Below, one piece after another: positions 51,642 to 61,271 of a stretch of DNA of 64,000 nucleotides (position 1 is its first letter; each line of letters opens with the position of its first letter). The translations under genes were made by a program, and so were the position numbers. Origin of the DNA: JABFRJ01 sp031374735 (lineage in GTDB: Bacteria > Pseudomonadota > Alphaproteobacteria > Rhizobiales > Hyphomicrobiaceae); assembly GCA_031374735.1 (NCBI GenBank), contig JANMGQ010000156.1, positions 11,729-75,728 on the forward strand. Reading direction: 5' to 3'. The notes beneath the pieces are model-generated. The model was not told where the DNA came from, did no database searches, and saw only the letters and a program-made list of their open reading frames with translations.

Positions 51642-53258
51642 ATGCGGCTCGCCCGCCCGTTGGCCGAGGCCAAAGAACGCTACGACGTGGTCGTCATCGG
51701 CTCCGGGTATGGCGGTGGCGTGTCGGCCGCCCGCTTTGCTGCGGCTGGCAAGCGGGTCGCTGTGTTTGAGCGCGGGCGCGAGTGGCCGACGGGATCGTTC
51801 CCGGCAAAGTTCCCCGACATGCGCCAGGAAATGCAGGTGCGCGCCAAGTCCTGGCGCGTTGGCAAAGATACCGGCCTCTACGATGTGCGCCTTGGCGCAG
51901 ATATGCACGTGCTGGTCGCTTGTGGGCTTGGCGGCGGATCGCTGGTCAATGCCGGCGTCGCGCTCAGACCCGATCCGCGTGTGTTCGCCGACGAGATCTG
52001 GCCCGGCCAGATCCGCCAGGACGGGTTGCTCGACGAGGGGTACACACGCGCGCGCTATTGGCTGCGACCGAACCCAAGCCCGCGCGCCAAAGCCATGACC
52101 AAGTACCAGGCCCTCGATGCAGCTGCCAAGATCGGCCTTGGCGTCCCGGCCATGGCACCTGAAGTCGTTGTGTCATTTGAGGCCAACACAAACCCCGCCG
52201 GCATTCATCAGCCCGCCTGCACGGATTGCGGCGATTGCTGCGGTGGCTGCAATGTTGGCGCCAAGAACACCGTTGCACTCACCTATCTGCCATTTGCAGT
52301 CCAGCATGGGGCTGATCTGTTCACCGAGGCCCGCGTCTCGCACATCACGAAAACAGCCTCGGGGGCCTGGAGCGTCGTCATCGATGACCTCTCGGGCGGC
52401 AAGCCGACTGGCGTTCAGCGCCATGTCGAAGCTGCCAAGGTCATCGTCTCGGCCGGCACGCTCGGTTCGACGGAGATCCTGTTGCGCTCGCGCGACAAGG
52501 GGTTGGCTTTGTCAGACCGCCTCGGCGCCCGTTTCTCGGCCAACGGCGACATCATCGCCTTCGGCTACGGCGCCAAGGTGCCGGTCAATGCTGTCGGCGT
52601 CGGCCACCCGGCAAAGCTCGACGGCCACGTCGTTGGCGCATCCGTTTCGGGACAGATCGAAATCGTAGACACGCACGATCTCACGCACTCCATGACCATC
52701 CAGGAAGGCGCGTTGCCGTCCGCCCTCGCCCCCATCCTGCCCGTGATGTTTGTGCCCAACGGCCGCCTGCTAGGGGCGCTGCAAAGCCTGGTGTCCGGCG
52801 TCTACAAAGGGCCATTCCAGCATCTGCAGACGTTCTTCGCCGTCTCCCACGACAGCGCGTCGGGCGTCTTCACACTCGATGGCGATCGCCTCGACCTCGC
52901 CTGGCCGAACGCCAAGGACGAGGCCGTGTACCAGCGTCTCGACGATGCGCTCGGCAAGATTGTCGGCGCTGTCGGCGGATCATACGTGAAAAACCCGCTC
53001 GGCGCGGTCATGGGCCATCAACCCGCGACTGCTCATCCGCTCGGCGGATGTGGCATGGGCACAGACGCCGCAAGCGGGGTTGTCGATCACAAGGGACAGG
53101 CGTTCGATCCCAAAGGTGGCGGTGTGCATGATGGCCTGCATGTCATCGATGGGTCCATCATTCCGCGATCACTCGGCTGCAATCCGCTGCTGACCATCAC
53201 GGCGCTCGCCGAACGTGCGCTGATCCACATCGGTCGGGACACTGGATTGGCGATCTGA
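51642..53258 (+). CDS. GMC family FAD oxidoreductase (cholesterol oxidase-like)
   Basis: A 538-residue flavoenzyme. The FAD-binding motif VVVIGSGYGGGVSAARFAAAGKRVAVFERG is at about residues 18-46. A cysteine-rich insertion (HQPACTDCGDCCGGCNVGAKN, split by position 186-206) is typical of cholesterol-oxidase-like GMC proteins. The C-terminal HPLGGCGMGTDAASGVVD and DGSIIPRSLGCNPLLTI motifs carry the active-site His/Asn. It probably oxidises a sterol or other alcohol with O2 or a quinone. No signal peptide is seen. Neighbours give no pathway clue. Confidence 0.9.
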   Translation: MRLARPLAEAKERYDVVVIGSGYGGGVSAARFAAAGKRVAVFERGREWPTGSFPAKFPDMRQEMQVRAKSWRVGKDTGLYDVRLGADMHVLVACGLGGGSLVNAGVALRPDPRVFADEIWPGQIRQDGLLDEGYTRARYWLRPNPSPRAKAMTKYQALDAAAKIGLGVPAMAPEVVVSFEANTNPAGIHQPACTDCGDCCGGCNVGAKNTVALTYLPFAVQHGADLFTEARVSHITKTASGAWSVVIDDLSGGKPTGVQRHVEAAKVIVSAGTLGSTEILLRSRDKGLALSDRLGARFSANGDIIAFGYGAKVPVNAVGVGHPAKLDGHVVGASVSGQIEIVDTHDLTHSMTIQEGALPSALAPILPVMFVPNGRLLGALQSLVSGVYKGPFQHLQTFFAVSHDSASGVFTLDGDRLDLAWPNAKDEAVYQRLDDALGKIVGAVGGSYVKNPLGAVMGHQPATAHPLGGCGMGTDAASGVVDHKGQAFDPKGGGVHDGLHVIDGSIIPRSLGCNPLLTITALAERALIHIGRDTGLAI

Positions 53259-53288
53259 CGATGAGAGCCGCTCGAGCATGTGATTGAC

Positions 53289-54122
53289 CTACAGCTGCCG
53301 CCGCAGCCGCGGGTCGAGCCAATCGCGCAGCCCGTCGCCGATCAGGTTGACCGCCAGCACGGCGGCCGCAAGTGCTACCCCCGGCGCGAAAATCGTCCAC
53401 GGGGCAAGGCTGAGATACAGCCGCGATTGCGCAATCATGTTGCCCCAGGTCGGGATCTCCGGCGGTGTGCCGGCGCCGAGGAACGACAGGGCTGCCTCGA
53501 TCAAAATCGCGGCCCCTGAAATGTATGTCGCCTGCACGGTCAGTGCCGGCAGGGTCGCGGGCAGGATGTGGCGCATCAGCAGCGTCGGCAGCCGCGTGCC
53601 GCTGGCAATGGCGGCCTCGACGAAGGGCTGCTCGCGCACGCTGAGGACCACCGCGCGGACCAGACGAACGACACGTGGCACCTCTGGTATGACAATCGCC
53701 GCAATGACCATCCCAAGGCCCGGCCGCGTGAGCGCCACGAGTGCGATGGCAAGCAGTACGCCAGGGATCGCCATCAGACCATCCATCAAGCGCATGATCA
53801 CGATTTCGATCCAGCGCACGAAACCCGCAAGCAGTCCGATGGCAAGGCCGATCACCGTCGAAACCGCGGCCACCGTCAGCCCAACCGTGAGCGAAACACG
53901 CGCGCCGTAGAGGGTACGCGTGAACACGTCCCGACCGAGATGGTCCGTGCCGAACCAATGGACACCCGAGGGCGGTAATAGTCGGACGAGCGGATTGATC
54001 TCGGCGGGGTCGTGGCGCGACAGCGGCGCGAGCAGTCCCATGAGCACGAGGACGACCATCAGCCCGACGCCGACGCCAAGCAAAGGCTGGCGCTGAAGCC
54101 GATGCTTCAGTGTCAACCTCAT
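53289..54122 (-). CDS. ABC transporter permease, dipeptide/oligopeptide type (DppC/OppC)
   Basis: A 277-residue inner-membrane protein with five or six helices. N-terminal FGTDHLGRDVFTRTLYGARVSL is the OppC/DppC hallmark, and the cytoplasmic coupling loop is EAAIASGTRLPTLLMRHILPA, the EAA motif. The start at 54122 (MRLTLKHRLQ) matches the family; an open frame to 54341 overlaps fxsA and is rejected. No partner permease, ATPase or binding protein is adjacent. The window's only related ATPase is at 3.9-4.8 kb. Confidence 0.88.
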   Translation of the reverse strand: MRLTLKHRLQRQPLLGVGVGLMVVLVLMGLLAPLSRHDPAEINPLVRLLPPSGVHWFGTDHLGRDVFTRTLYGARVSLTVGLTVAAVSTVIGLAIGLLAGFVRWIEIVIMRLMDGLMAIPGVLLAIALVALTRPGLGMVIAAIVIPEVPRVVRLVRAVVLSVREQPFVEAAIASGTRLPTLLMRHILPATLPALTVQATYISGAAILIEAALSFLGAGTPPEIPTWGNMIAQSRLYLSLAPWTIFAPGVALAAAVLAVNLIGDGLRDWLDPRLRRQL

Positions 54123-54207
54123 CTGCTCTGCGCTGTTGCGATCCCAACCCACGGCACCGCTGATAGCACGTGCCGATGGGCGGTGGCAGATGGGCCTACC
54201 GACGAGA

Positions 54208-54819
54208 TTAGATCCGGTCTCCAGGCCGGTCGCTCGGCGGCTTGGCGCCGTTTGTCTGCGAACGCTGATTTTGACCGGGTTTGGCTTGTGCGGTCTTGCG
54301 CGGGTCAATCGTGCGCTCATCAATGCGCTCGAACTCGCCATCGATCACGGGGCCCTCGTCGGCCTGATGTTCGGCGCGTTGGCTGCCGCCGGGCCAGGAC
54401 TGGTTCTGATCAGCGCGGGCCTTGTAGGTGGCACGCGTGAACGTCTCAGAGCGAACAACTGCGGAACGGAGGAACCTGCGGACGCTCCAAGCGGCAATCC
54501 GATGTCGCAAGGGCGGGATCAACAGCAACAGCCCGATCGCGTCGGTGATGATACCCGGGGCGATCAACAGCCCGCCGGCTGCCATCAGAAACGCGCCATC
54601 GACGGCTGGCCCGACCGGTGTCTTGCCGGCGTTGATGCTGTCCATCACCCGGTTCAGCACTTTGAAGCCTTGGCGGTGGAGCACGTAGGTGCCGAGAACG
54701 GCCGTGGAAAGCACGAGCAGAATAGTCGGAAACACGCCGAGCCATTGGCCGAGCTTTACCAACAATGCAATTTCGAGGATCGGAATGGCCGCCAAGGCCA
54801 AAAACACGACGATTCTCAT
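54208..54819 (-). CDS. fxsA: FxsA family membrane protein
   Basis: A 203-residue protein with three helices: about 1-20, 26-45 and 78-100 (FLMAAGGLLIAPGIITDAIGLLLLIPP). The P-G-x-x-T-D-x-x-G-L-L-L-L-I-P-P motif is the FxsA signature. The C-terminal half is hydrophilic and probably disordered. FxsA was named from E. coli as a suppressor of F exclusion of phage T7; its normal role is unclear. In many relatives it is next to secB; here it is far from it. Confidence 0.92.
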   Translation of the reverse strand: MRIVVFLALAAIPILEIALLVKLGQWLGVFPTILLVLSTAVLGTYVLHRQGFKVLNRVMDSINAGKTPVGPAVDGAFLMAAGGLLIAPGIITDAIGLLLLIPPLRHRIAAWSVRRFLRSAVVRSETFTRATYKARADQNQSWPGGSQRAEHQADEGPVIDGEFERIDERTIDPRKTAQAKPGQNQRSQTNGAKPPSDRPGDRI

Positions 54820-55073
54820 CGCACAGATCTCGCCGCCTCAACTCGACGTTCGCGACGCCACGCCTACCCAGCCGCCTGGGCGAAAGGACCGGTAGCACAT
54901 CTAACGGACGCCGACAGCGTAAACCGGCGGTCTGGTTTGCACGATCTTAGACTTGGTACGGCGACGGGCGGCTCGCGTTCATCGTGTTGGCACAAACTGG
55001 CGCCCCAAAACCTGTGCTATCGATACCGCTGACCCGCAGATCAGCCCCCCGCAGATCCAGAACCACGTGCTCG

Positions 55074-56174
55074 ATGACCACCTTTCTCCTCCTCCTTGCC
55101 GCAGCCGTTGTGATCGCAGCCGTCGCCTATGTGTACGGCCGGCGCAGCGCGACAACCATCGCCCATGAGCCTGCGCCAGCCCCCAAAATGACGGCGCCCC
55201 AAACGACGCCCCCGCAAACGACGACGCCTGTGACGCGCGAGACGGCTGATCAAATCCCCACCATGCCGCGCAAACCCGCCAAATCACTTGCCGCCACGAC
55301 CGGCCCAGTCGCGGTTCACTCTTGGGGATATCAACTCCAGAACCTCGACATCGCCCACGCGGCCGCGAGCCCCTTCGATCTGCTCGTCATCGATCCGGCC
55401 AAGGACGGCTCCGACGACAGTGCGCTGACGCCGGCCGAATTGAGCCGTCTCAAGCGCAAGCCCGATGGCAGCCGACGGCTCGTCGTCGCCTACCTCTCCA
55501 TCGGCGAAGCTGAAAGCTATCGTGGCTACTGGCGGCCGGAATGGCAGAAAAACAGACCCGCCTGGCTGCTGGCTGAAAATCCAGAGTGGGAAGAAAACTA
55601 TGCCGTTTGCTTCTGGGATCCCGGCTGGCAGGCGATCATGTGCGGCAGTGCCGATGCGCGGCTCGATCGCATCCTCACCGCTGGCTTTGATGGTGTGTAT
55701 CTCGACAAGTGCGATGTGTTTGAAGACATGCGCGAGCACAAAATGAAGGAAGCCAAAGCCCGTCCTGATCTGGAGGGCGACATGGTCCGCTTCATCACGC
55801 GCTTGTCGCAACATGCCAAAGCGCAACAGCCAGATTTCCTCGTCATCATGCAGAATGCCGAGAGCCTGCTCGAAACCGCCGCCTTGCGGCGCGTGCTCGA
55901 TGGCTCGGCAAAAGAGGAGCTGCTGTTCGGCCTCGACGGTCCGGAAAAGCGCAACGACGCCGAGGCGGTCGATTGGTCACGCAAGCAGTTCGATCTGATG
56001 ACGCGCGACGGCAAACTTGTCTTGGCGGTGGAGTACCTCAACGCCCCGCAAAAGATTGCTGAGGCGCGAGCGACGATTGGCGGTTTTGGCTATCCGCTGT
56101 ATGTCGCGCCAAAGGATCGGGAGCTGAAAAAACTCGTCTATTCGACCTCAGACCACGGCCCACCGATCGCTTGA
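55074..56174 (+). CDS. GH114/TM1410-type putative glycoside hydrolase
   Basis: A 366-residue protein with an N-terminal membrane segment (LLLLAAAVVIAAVAYVYG), a Pro/Thr linker (about 20-70) and a TIM-barrel domain. Family motifs are WGYQLQNLDIAHAAAS, FDLLVIDPAKDG, AYLSIGEAESYRGYW, FWDPGWQ, and FDGVYLDKCDVFE near residue 205-217. The Asp/Glu pairs fit an acid/base mechanism. Related enzymes cleave alpha-1,4-polygalactosamine; others are misannotated as cysteinyl-tRNA synthetase-like. A periplasmic role in surface polysaccharide turnover is likely. Its 3' end is followed by a dispersed repeat. Confidence 0.85.
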   Translation: MTTFLLLLAAAVVIAAVAYVYGRRSATTIAHEPAPAPKMTAPQTTPPQTTTPVTRETADQIPTMPRKPAKSLAATTGPVAVHSWGYQLQNLDIAHAAASPFDLLVIDPAKDGSDDSALTPAELSRLKRKPDGSRRLVVAYLSIGEAESYRGYWRPEWQKNRPAWLLAENPEWEENYAVCFWDPGWQAIMCGSADARLDRILTAGFDGVYLDKCDVFEDMREHKMKEAKARPDLEGDMVRFITRLSQHAKAQQPDFLVIMQNAESLLETAALRRVLDGSAKEELLFGLDGPEKRNDAEAVDWSRKQFDLMTRDGKLVLAVEYLNAPQKIAEARATIGGFGYPLYVAPKDRELKKLVYSTSDHGPPIA

Positions 56175-56213
56175 GCGCATATAAAATCGATTGGAGGGGT
56201 CTCCAGCGCTGCT

Positions 56214-56308
56214 TTATCCCAGCGGCGAAAATTTCTGACTGAAGACTTGTCCCACCCACTGTCATGGCCGGGACAAGCCGGACAAGGCCGGCCATGACAG
56301 TGTGGGGA
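56214..56308 (-). repeat. dispersed palindromic repeat, unit 3 (short family A hairpin plus tail)
   Basis: Perfect 15-bp arms at 56257-56271 (CACTGTCATGGCCGG) and 56288-56302 with a 16-nt centre, flanked by CCCACC and GTGGGGAGG. The tail lies on the other side in reverse orientation, at 56214-56240 (GTCAGAAATTTT on the minus strand, then CGCTGGGATAAA), 16 nt from the arm. It begins 40 nt after the stop codon of the GH114-like gene. The hairpin could also act as that gene's terminator. Confidence 0.8.
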
Positions 56309-56340
56309 GGCGCATCCGTCAATAATTCAGCACGCAAGCA

Positions 56341-57723
56341 TTACGCATTCTGACGCCTGTCGCTGCGTTGTTCGACCAGCGCGACGATAACATACGCGGC
56401 GAAAGCCGCGGCCAGGGCCAGCAGGTACGGCGTTCCCAGAGACCAGACGTACTTGCTCCAAGCCCAGCTGACGATACCCGCAACGATGGCTGAAAGCGCC
56501 GCGTTGGCGCCGCCGAAGCGGCTGAACATGCCAAACAGCATGGCGACGAACACACCGGCCGAACCAAAGGCCGAAGCTGTCTCGACCAGTTCCTTGATGG
56601 TGTCGGACGTTGTTGCCAACAGGTACGCAACGGCCGTCAGCGCTGCGACGGCGGCCCGCACAAGGGTCAAGCGCCCACGCTCGCTGAGCGTCGGCAGCAT
56701 GCGATTGATCAGGTTATGTGAGACCTGCGAGGCGGGGGCATGCAGCGTCGCATGCACGGTCGACAAAACCGCTGAAATGATCGCACCGACGAACAGCACA
56801 TAGATGGTAGGCGACAGGAACGTCTCGGCGAGCTTGGGAACAATCTCCTCGGTTTCTTTGACGCCTGGCATCAGTAACGAGCCGGCAAAACCGAGGTAGA
56901 TGGGCAGCAAGCCGAAGGCGATGTAGAGCACGCCGCCAAGGACGGTGCCCCAGGCTGCAACCTGCGTTGTGCGGGCGCCGAGAAAGCGCGAAATCAACTC
57001 CACGGCCACAATGGTGCCGCACACGGGAACCGCAATCTTCTCAAGCAATTGCAGCGCTGTGGTTTCAACGTCGAGCCAGATCCAGCGGTCGGCGGGAATG
57101 GCCGCGAGCTGGAGATCCCGCGCCAACATGGCGTTCGAGACAGCATAGGCCATCAGCAAGAGGCCAAGCATAACGACAAGCCCTTGCAGCATGTCGGTCA
57201 CAGCATCAGCCAGCAGTCCGCCAACGACCGAATAAATGCCGACGGCCAGTGCCGCAATGAGCAGGCCAGTCGCAAGCCCCATGCCGGCTGTCGCATTCAG
57301 CATGACGCCGAACACGCGGATCTGTGCCGCGGCCCAGAACAGTGAGCCCGGGAGCAGAACAAGCACCACAAGACGCTCGACCGACGGCGAGAAGCGGTTG
57401 CGAAACAGATCGGCGAACGTCATCAGTTCGTCGCCGCGCAGGCGAGCCGCGAAGAACAGGCCGACAATGATGATTGCCGCGCCGTAGCAGAACGGGTCGA
57501 CCAGCGCGCCCGCAAGACCCTTCTCATAGACGGACGCGGATGTCGCTGTCAGCGCTTCCGAGCCGAAGAATGTGGCAAAGACCGGAAATGCCACAAGCGG
57601 CAGCGAGAGCGATCGCCCGGCAACGATGTAATCGCTGTCGTCGCGCATCCCCCGCGAGAGCCAAAGGCCGATGGCGAACTGGATGAGCACGTAGACGAGG
57701 ATAGCGATCAGCACAGTGTTCAT
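56341..57723 (-). CDS. sodium:solute symporter family protein
   Basis: A 460-residue membrane protein with about 12-13 helices of the LeuT-fold SSS family. MNTVLIAILVYVLIQFAIGLWLS starts the first helix; YIVAGRSLSLP and SVYEKGLAG are near the family's TM2, and ISAVLSTVHATLHAPAS contains the Na2-site Ser/Thr helix. The substrate is not evident. The ATG at 57723 is chosen over the extended frame to 57840. It lies downstream of the acyl carrier protein gene on the same strand with a gap of 159 nt. Confidence 0.88.
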   Translation of the reverse strand: MNTVLIAILVYVLIQFAIGLWLSRGMRDDSDYIVAGRSLSLPLVAFPVFATFFGSEALTATSASVYEKGLAGALVDPFCYGAAIIIVGLFFAARLRGDELMTFADLFRNRFSPSVERLVVLVLLPGSLFWAAAQIRVFGVMLNATAGMGLATGLLIAALAVGIYSVVGGLLADAVTDMLQGLVVMLGLLLMAYAVSNAMLARDLQLAAIPADRWIWLDVETTALQLLEKIAVPVCGTIVAVELISRFLGARTTQVAAWGTVLGGVLYIAFGLLPIYLGFAGSLLMPGVKETEEIVPKLAETFLSPTIYVLFVGAIISAVLSTVHATLHAPASQVSHNLINRMLPTLSERGRLTLVRAAVAALTAVAYLLATTSDTIKELVETASAFGSAGVFVAMLFGMFSRFGGANAALSAIVAGIVSWAWSKYVWSLGTPYLLALAAAFAAYVIVALVEQRSDRRQNA

Positions 57724-57882
57724 TGGCGGGTTCCTGGAGATCCGCGAGATGAACAGATTTCCGTCTGAGGTGAAACCAGGAAACGCCTGTAAACGTGCAA
57801 AATGGCAAATGTTGCCCAAAAACGCATACAGCCCGGCCATCCTGCGGTGTGCAGGCCGACCGGGCCGTCTACAGCTCGCAGA

Positions 57883-58125
57883 TCAGGTCGCGGTCGCGGC
57901 CTTTTCCAGAAACTTCACGGCATCGCCAACCGTCTGGATTTTTTCGGCAGCGTCGTCTGGGATTTCGCACCCGAACTCTTCCTCAAACGCCATCACCAGC
58001 TCGACGGTATCCAAGCTGTCTGCGCCGAGATCGTCGATGAAGCTTGCGCCGGAGACGACTTTCTCGGCTTCGACGCCGAGTTGGTCGATAACGATCTTTT
58101 TCACGCGGCTTTCGATGTCGCTCAT
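57883..58125 (-). CDS. acpP: acyl carrier protein
   Basis: An 80-residue carrier for fatty-acid chains in type II synthesis. The phosphopantetheine attachment Ser lies in DDLGADSLDTVELVMAFEEE (Ser at about residue 37). Acidic helix II, which docks with partner enzymes, is intact. The start at 58125 follows AGGGGA. Related chromosomal acpP genes sit between fabG and fabF, which are absent here. A second ACP copy with another role is possible. Confidence 0.93.
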   Translation of the reverse strand: MSDIESRVKKIVIDQLGVEAEKVVSGASFIDDLGADSLDTVELVMAFEEEFGCEIPDDAAEKIQTVGDAVKFLEKAATAT

Positions 58126-58435
58126 TCCAATTCCCCTGGAGGCTCGACGCCTGCTCACACTGTTTGCGTCGTCAACGTCTTGCGTCTTCAATGTCGCTGT
58201 AGCCTTGCGGCCGATTCGCCTCAAGCCCGACAGCCCAACCCGATCACGTGTGCCGATGCCTGTGGACTTCGCCAGCCTTTGACGACTGCAGCCTTTGACG
58301 ACTTCAACCGTCTGTGACGCAAGACGATCGTACACACAACCCGCGACCCAGCACGTGAGATGCGCAAATCACTGCGACAAACTTGCACGCGATGGTTAAC
58401 ACGCCGCAAGATCGAGGGAAAGCGCGTTCTGTTTG

Positions 58436-59062
58436 CTATGTGTTCCGGGCGTCGAGCAGCAGTTTCGCACCCAGTGCGCCGAGCAGGGCAGCCATGATGC
58501 GGTCCACCCAGGGCTTGGCGTACAAATAAGCGGCCCGCGGCCGCTCGGCCGAAAACAGCAGCGCGACCAAGCCATACCAGACGGCCTCGTTGAGGAACAC
58601 GATCAGCAGGATCGCACCGATGAGCCACAGCGGCGGGTCGGGCGGAAGCACGGAAACAAAAATAGCCCCGAAGAAAACGGCGACCTTCGGATTGGCGATC
58701 TGCGCAAAAAACGCCTCGCGGAAAGCCTGACCACTGGACAACGAGGGACTATCGCCGGCCGACGCGATCGGGTCGGGTGCGTGACGCCAGACCATGACAG
58801 CGAGATAGATCAGATACAGCCCGCCGACGATCTTCAAGCCGCTGTAGAGCCACTGTGCTTGTTTGAGCAGCAGCGCCAAGCCCAGCATGGCCCCGATGGC
58901 CCAGGGCAGCACGCCAAAGCCACATGCGAGCGCTGCCGCGATGCCGGAGCGGCGACCTGAAATGAGCGCTGTTCGAGACACCAGCAAAAACGTAGGGCCA
59001 GGGCTCATGGCGGCGAACAAATGCACGACGGCGAGGATCAGAAGCGCGTTCCAGATTTCCAT
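58436..59062 (-). CDS. LysE family translocator
   Basis: A 208-residue inner-membrane exporter with about six helices. The N-terminal MSPGPTFLLVSRTALISGRRSGIAAALACGFG is the LysE/RhtB signature (G-P-x6-R...G). RhtB-type proteins export amino acids such as threonine or homoserine lactone; the cargo is unknown here. It lies 8 nt from the next upstream exported-protein gene, so the two are one operon. Confidence 0.9.
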   Translation of the reverse strand: MEIWNALLILAVVHLFAAMSPGPTFLLVSRTALISGRRSGIAAALACGFGVLPWAIGAMLGLALLLKQAQWLYSGLKIVGGLYLIYLAVMVWRHAPDPIASAGDSPSLSSGQAFREAFFAQIANPKVAVFFGAIFVSVLPPDPPLWLIGAILLIVFLNEAVWYGLVALLFSAERPRAAYLYAKPWVDRIMAALLGALGAKLLLDARNT

Positions 59063-59070
59063 ACTGTCGA

Positions 59071-59661
59071 TTACTCCAGAGCGATCATCTGATTCGTGAT
59101 CGTCTTGGCGGGTTCCGTCGCTGTCGCCGGGATCACGCGTTCCGTGCGCAGCGTCAACTGTGAGTCTGGGTTCACATAACGGTTGATGGTGACTGTGGCT
59201 TTGCCAACATCGCCGCTGGTCTGCACGACTTTGAGTACCGGGTAGTCGCAGGCGCCGATGCGCACCGTTTCGGCCCCGACGACCTCAAACGAGATCGCGA
59301 ACACGCGGGGCGGATCCCCCTTGATATCAGCCTTGACCGAGGCCTTCTGGCCCACGCGCAGCGGAAACAGTTTGGACAGATCATCCTGCCAATCGAACGC
59401 GAAGCGCGTTGTCGGGGTCTGGGCGTAGAGCGTGAACAAGCCGCCGTAGGCTGATAATTCAATGGGTGCCGCCGTTGGGCTTGATTTGCTCGTGTAGCGG
59501 ATCGATTGCGCCGAGCGTTCCAAAATGTCGACCTTGGCGCCATCGGCAAACGTGGCTGACATGGGTTGGCGCGCGGTGCCCGCCACAAAGCATTCGGCCA
59601 GCGCAGATGGTGCGCCGCTCACCGACACGAGGCACGCCGCAACTGCGAAACGGAACCACAT
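59071..59661 (-). CDS. exported hypothetical protein
   Basis: A 196-residue protein with a signal peptide (MWFRFAVAACLVSVSGAPSALA), then a beta-rich region of unknown function with a Cys near the N-terminus (ECFVAG) and another at about 141 (IGACDYPVLKV), which may form a disulfide. GAAGGTGGG precedes the ATG at 59661. It is 8 nt upstream of the LysE-family gene in the same direction. No domain was recognised. Confidence 0.7.
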   Translation of the reverse strand: MWFRFAVAACLVSVSGAPSALAECFVAGTARQPMSATFADGAKVDILERSAQSIRYTSKSSPTAAPIELSAYGGLFTLYAQTPTTRFAFDWQDDLSKLFPLRVGQKASVKADIKGDPPRVFAISFEVVGAETVRIGACDYPVLKVVQTSGDVGKATVTINRYVNPDSQLTLRTERVIPATATEPAKTITNQMIALE

Positions 59662-59819
59662 GGCGCCCACCTTCCGTTCAGCCGTCCGATGTCCGGCGTT
59701 CGATTTTCATGTTTCCTACGCGCGGTTTGGCGGCGACCGCAAGTGAGCACCGATTGGCAGACGCGTTGCGGGCAGCCTACACTGATCTGACTTGAGCCCT
59801 CTGACGAACGGGACCGCCC

Positions 59820-61271
59820 ATGAACCTCTCCGAATATGCGTCATACGATGCCCTCGGTCTTGCCGAACTCGTGCACAAGAAGCAGGTCACGCCGAAGGAG
59901 CTGGCAGCCCTTGCGGCCGCGGCCATCAAGGCGCTCAACGGTGACGTCAAGGCCGTGGTCGAAACCTATGGCGACCGCATCGGCAAGCTCGATGAGGCAA
60001 CGCTGGGAGACGGCCCGTTCAAGGGCGTCCCGTTCCTGTTGAAAGATGTGTTTGGCCACGAGAAGGGTCGCTTGTGCGAATTCGGCTCGCGCCTGTGCAA
60101 GGGATTGATGACCGAGGTCGACAGCCACATGACCACGCAACTGCGGGCGGCTGGGGTGAACATTCTTGGCCGTTCGGCCGCGCCCGAATACTCCATGTCG
60201 GCAACCACCGAGAGCCTCATGTTCGGCAACACCTCAAGCCCATGGAAAAAGGGCTTTTCTGCTGGCGGCTCGTCCGGCGGCGCAGCGGCCGCCGTCGCCT
60301 CAGGCATGGTGCCGATCGCGCACGGCTCCGATATCGGCGGCTCTATCCGCATCCCCGCAAGTTGGTGCGGCGGCGTCGGCCTGAAGCCCTCGCGCATGCG
60401 GGTTTCCGTCGGCCCAAGTGTTGATGAGGGAGGGTTCGGCTATTCCGCCAACCATGTGCAGACGCGCACCGTGCGCGACAGCGCGGCCATGCTCGATTGC
60501 ATCTCGCACCCGCAGACCGGTGATCCCTTCGTGATCCCAAAACCGGCCGAGCCCTACGGCACGCTGTATCGCAAGGCGCCAGGTAAACTGAGCGTCGGCA
60601 TCGTGCTCAACGAGATCGTTGGTGTGAAGGTCGATCCAGAAGTGGCGGAGTGCGTGAAGGCGACCGCCAAGCAGCTCGAGAGTATGGGCCATCGTGTCGA
60701 AATTGCCAGCGCCGAGATGGGCGGCATGGAGACGATGGGCGCGATCCAAAAGCTGTTCTTCTTCGGCTTCGCTGACCGGCTCGACGCCTACGGCAAGAAG
60801 ACCGGCAAGAAGCCTGGCAAGGATACGCTGGAGCCGGTCATCCATGGCATCTACGAGTGGTCGAAAACGCTCACGGCTGCAGATTTCATGGCGGCCTGGG
60901 GCCGCGCCAACGCCGCACGTCGGATGTTGTCGCAGTTCTGGACCAAGCACGACATCTGGCTCTCGCCAACGACCGCGCGTGTTTCCGAAGCCTGGGGCAA
61001 ATACAATCTCGCGCGGCCTGATGTTACGGCCGAACAGCTCAACGGCATCAGCTGGCGCGAGCCGGTGCAATTCACGATCCCCCACAACATCATGGGCACA
61101 CCGGCGATCTCACTGCCGCTCGCTCTGCATTCGACGGGCATGCCCATCGGCGTGCAGATCGCGGCGAAGCCAGCCGAGGATCATGTCGTGCTGCAGGTCG
61201 CAGCCGCCCTCGAACAGGCGATGCCGTGGGCTGGCCGCGTGCCGGCACTGCATATGAGCCGCTTGACGTAA
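59820..61271 (+). CDS. amidase signature family hydrolase
   Basis: A 483-residue amidase. The catalytic Lys is in PFLLKDVFGHEKG (about residue 75), the cis-Ser in GGSSGGAAAAVASG and the Ser nucleophile in SDIGGSIRIPASW (about residues 170-180). It hydrolyses an aliphatic or aromatic amide, substrate unknown. Compared with the GatA in this window (12.7 kb) it lacks the GatA C-terminal blocks, so it is a separate hydrolase. Monocistronic, and 105 nt upstream of a truncated haemoglobin gene. Confidence 0.92.
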   Translation: MNLSEYASYDALGLAELVHKKQVTPKELAALAAAAIKALNGDVKAVVETYGDRIGKLDEATLGDGPFKGVPFLLKDVFGHEKGRLCEFGSRLCKGLMTEVDSHMTTQLRAAGVNILGRSAAPEYSMSATTESLMFGNTSSPWKKGFSAGGSSGGAAAAVASGMVPIAHGSDIGGSIRIPASWCGGVGLKPSRMRVSVGPSVDEGGFGYSANHVQTRTVRDSAAMLDCISHPQTGDPFVIPKPAEPYGTLYRKAPGKLSVGIVLNEIVGVKVDPEVAECVKATAKQLESMGHRVEIASAEMGGMETMGAIQKLFFFGFADRLDAYGKKTGKKPGKDTLEPVIHGIYEWSKTLTAADFMAAWGRANAARRMLSQFWTKHDIWLSPTTARVSEAWGKYNLARPDVTAEQLNGISWREPVQFTIPHNIMGTPAISLPLALHSTGMPIGVQIAAKPAEDHVVLQVAAALEQAMPWAGRVPALHMSRLT

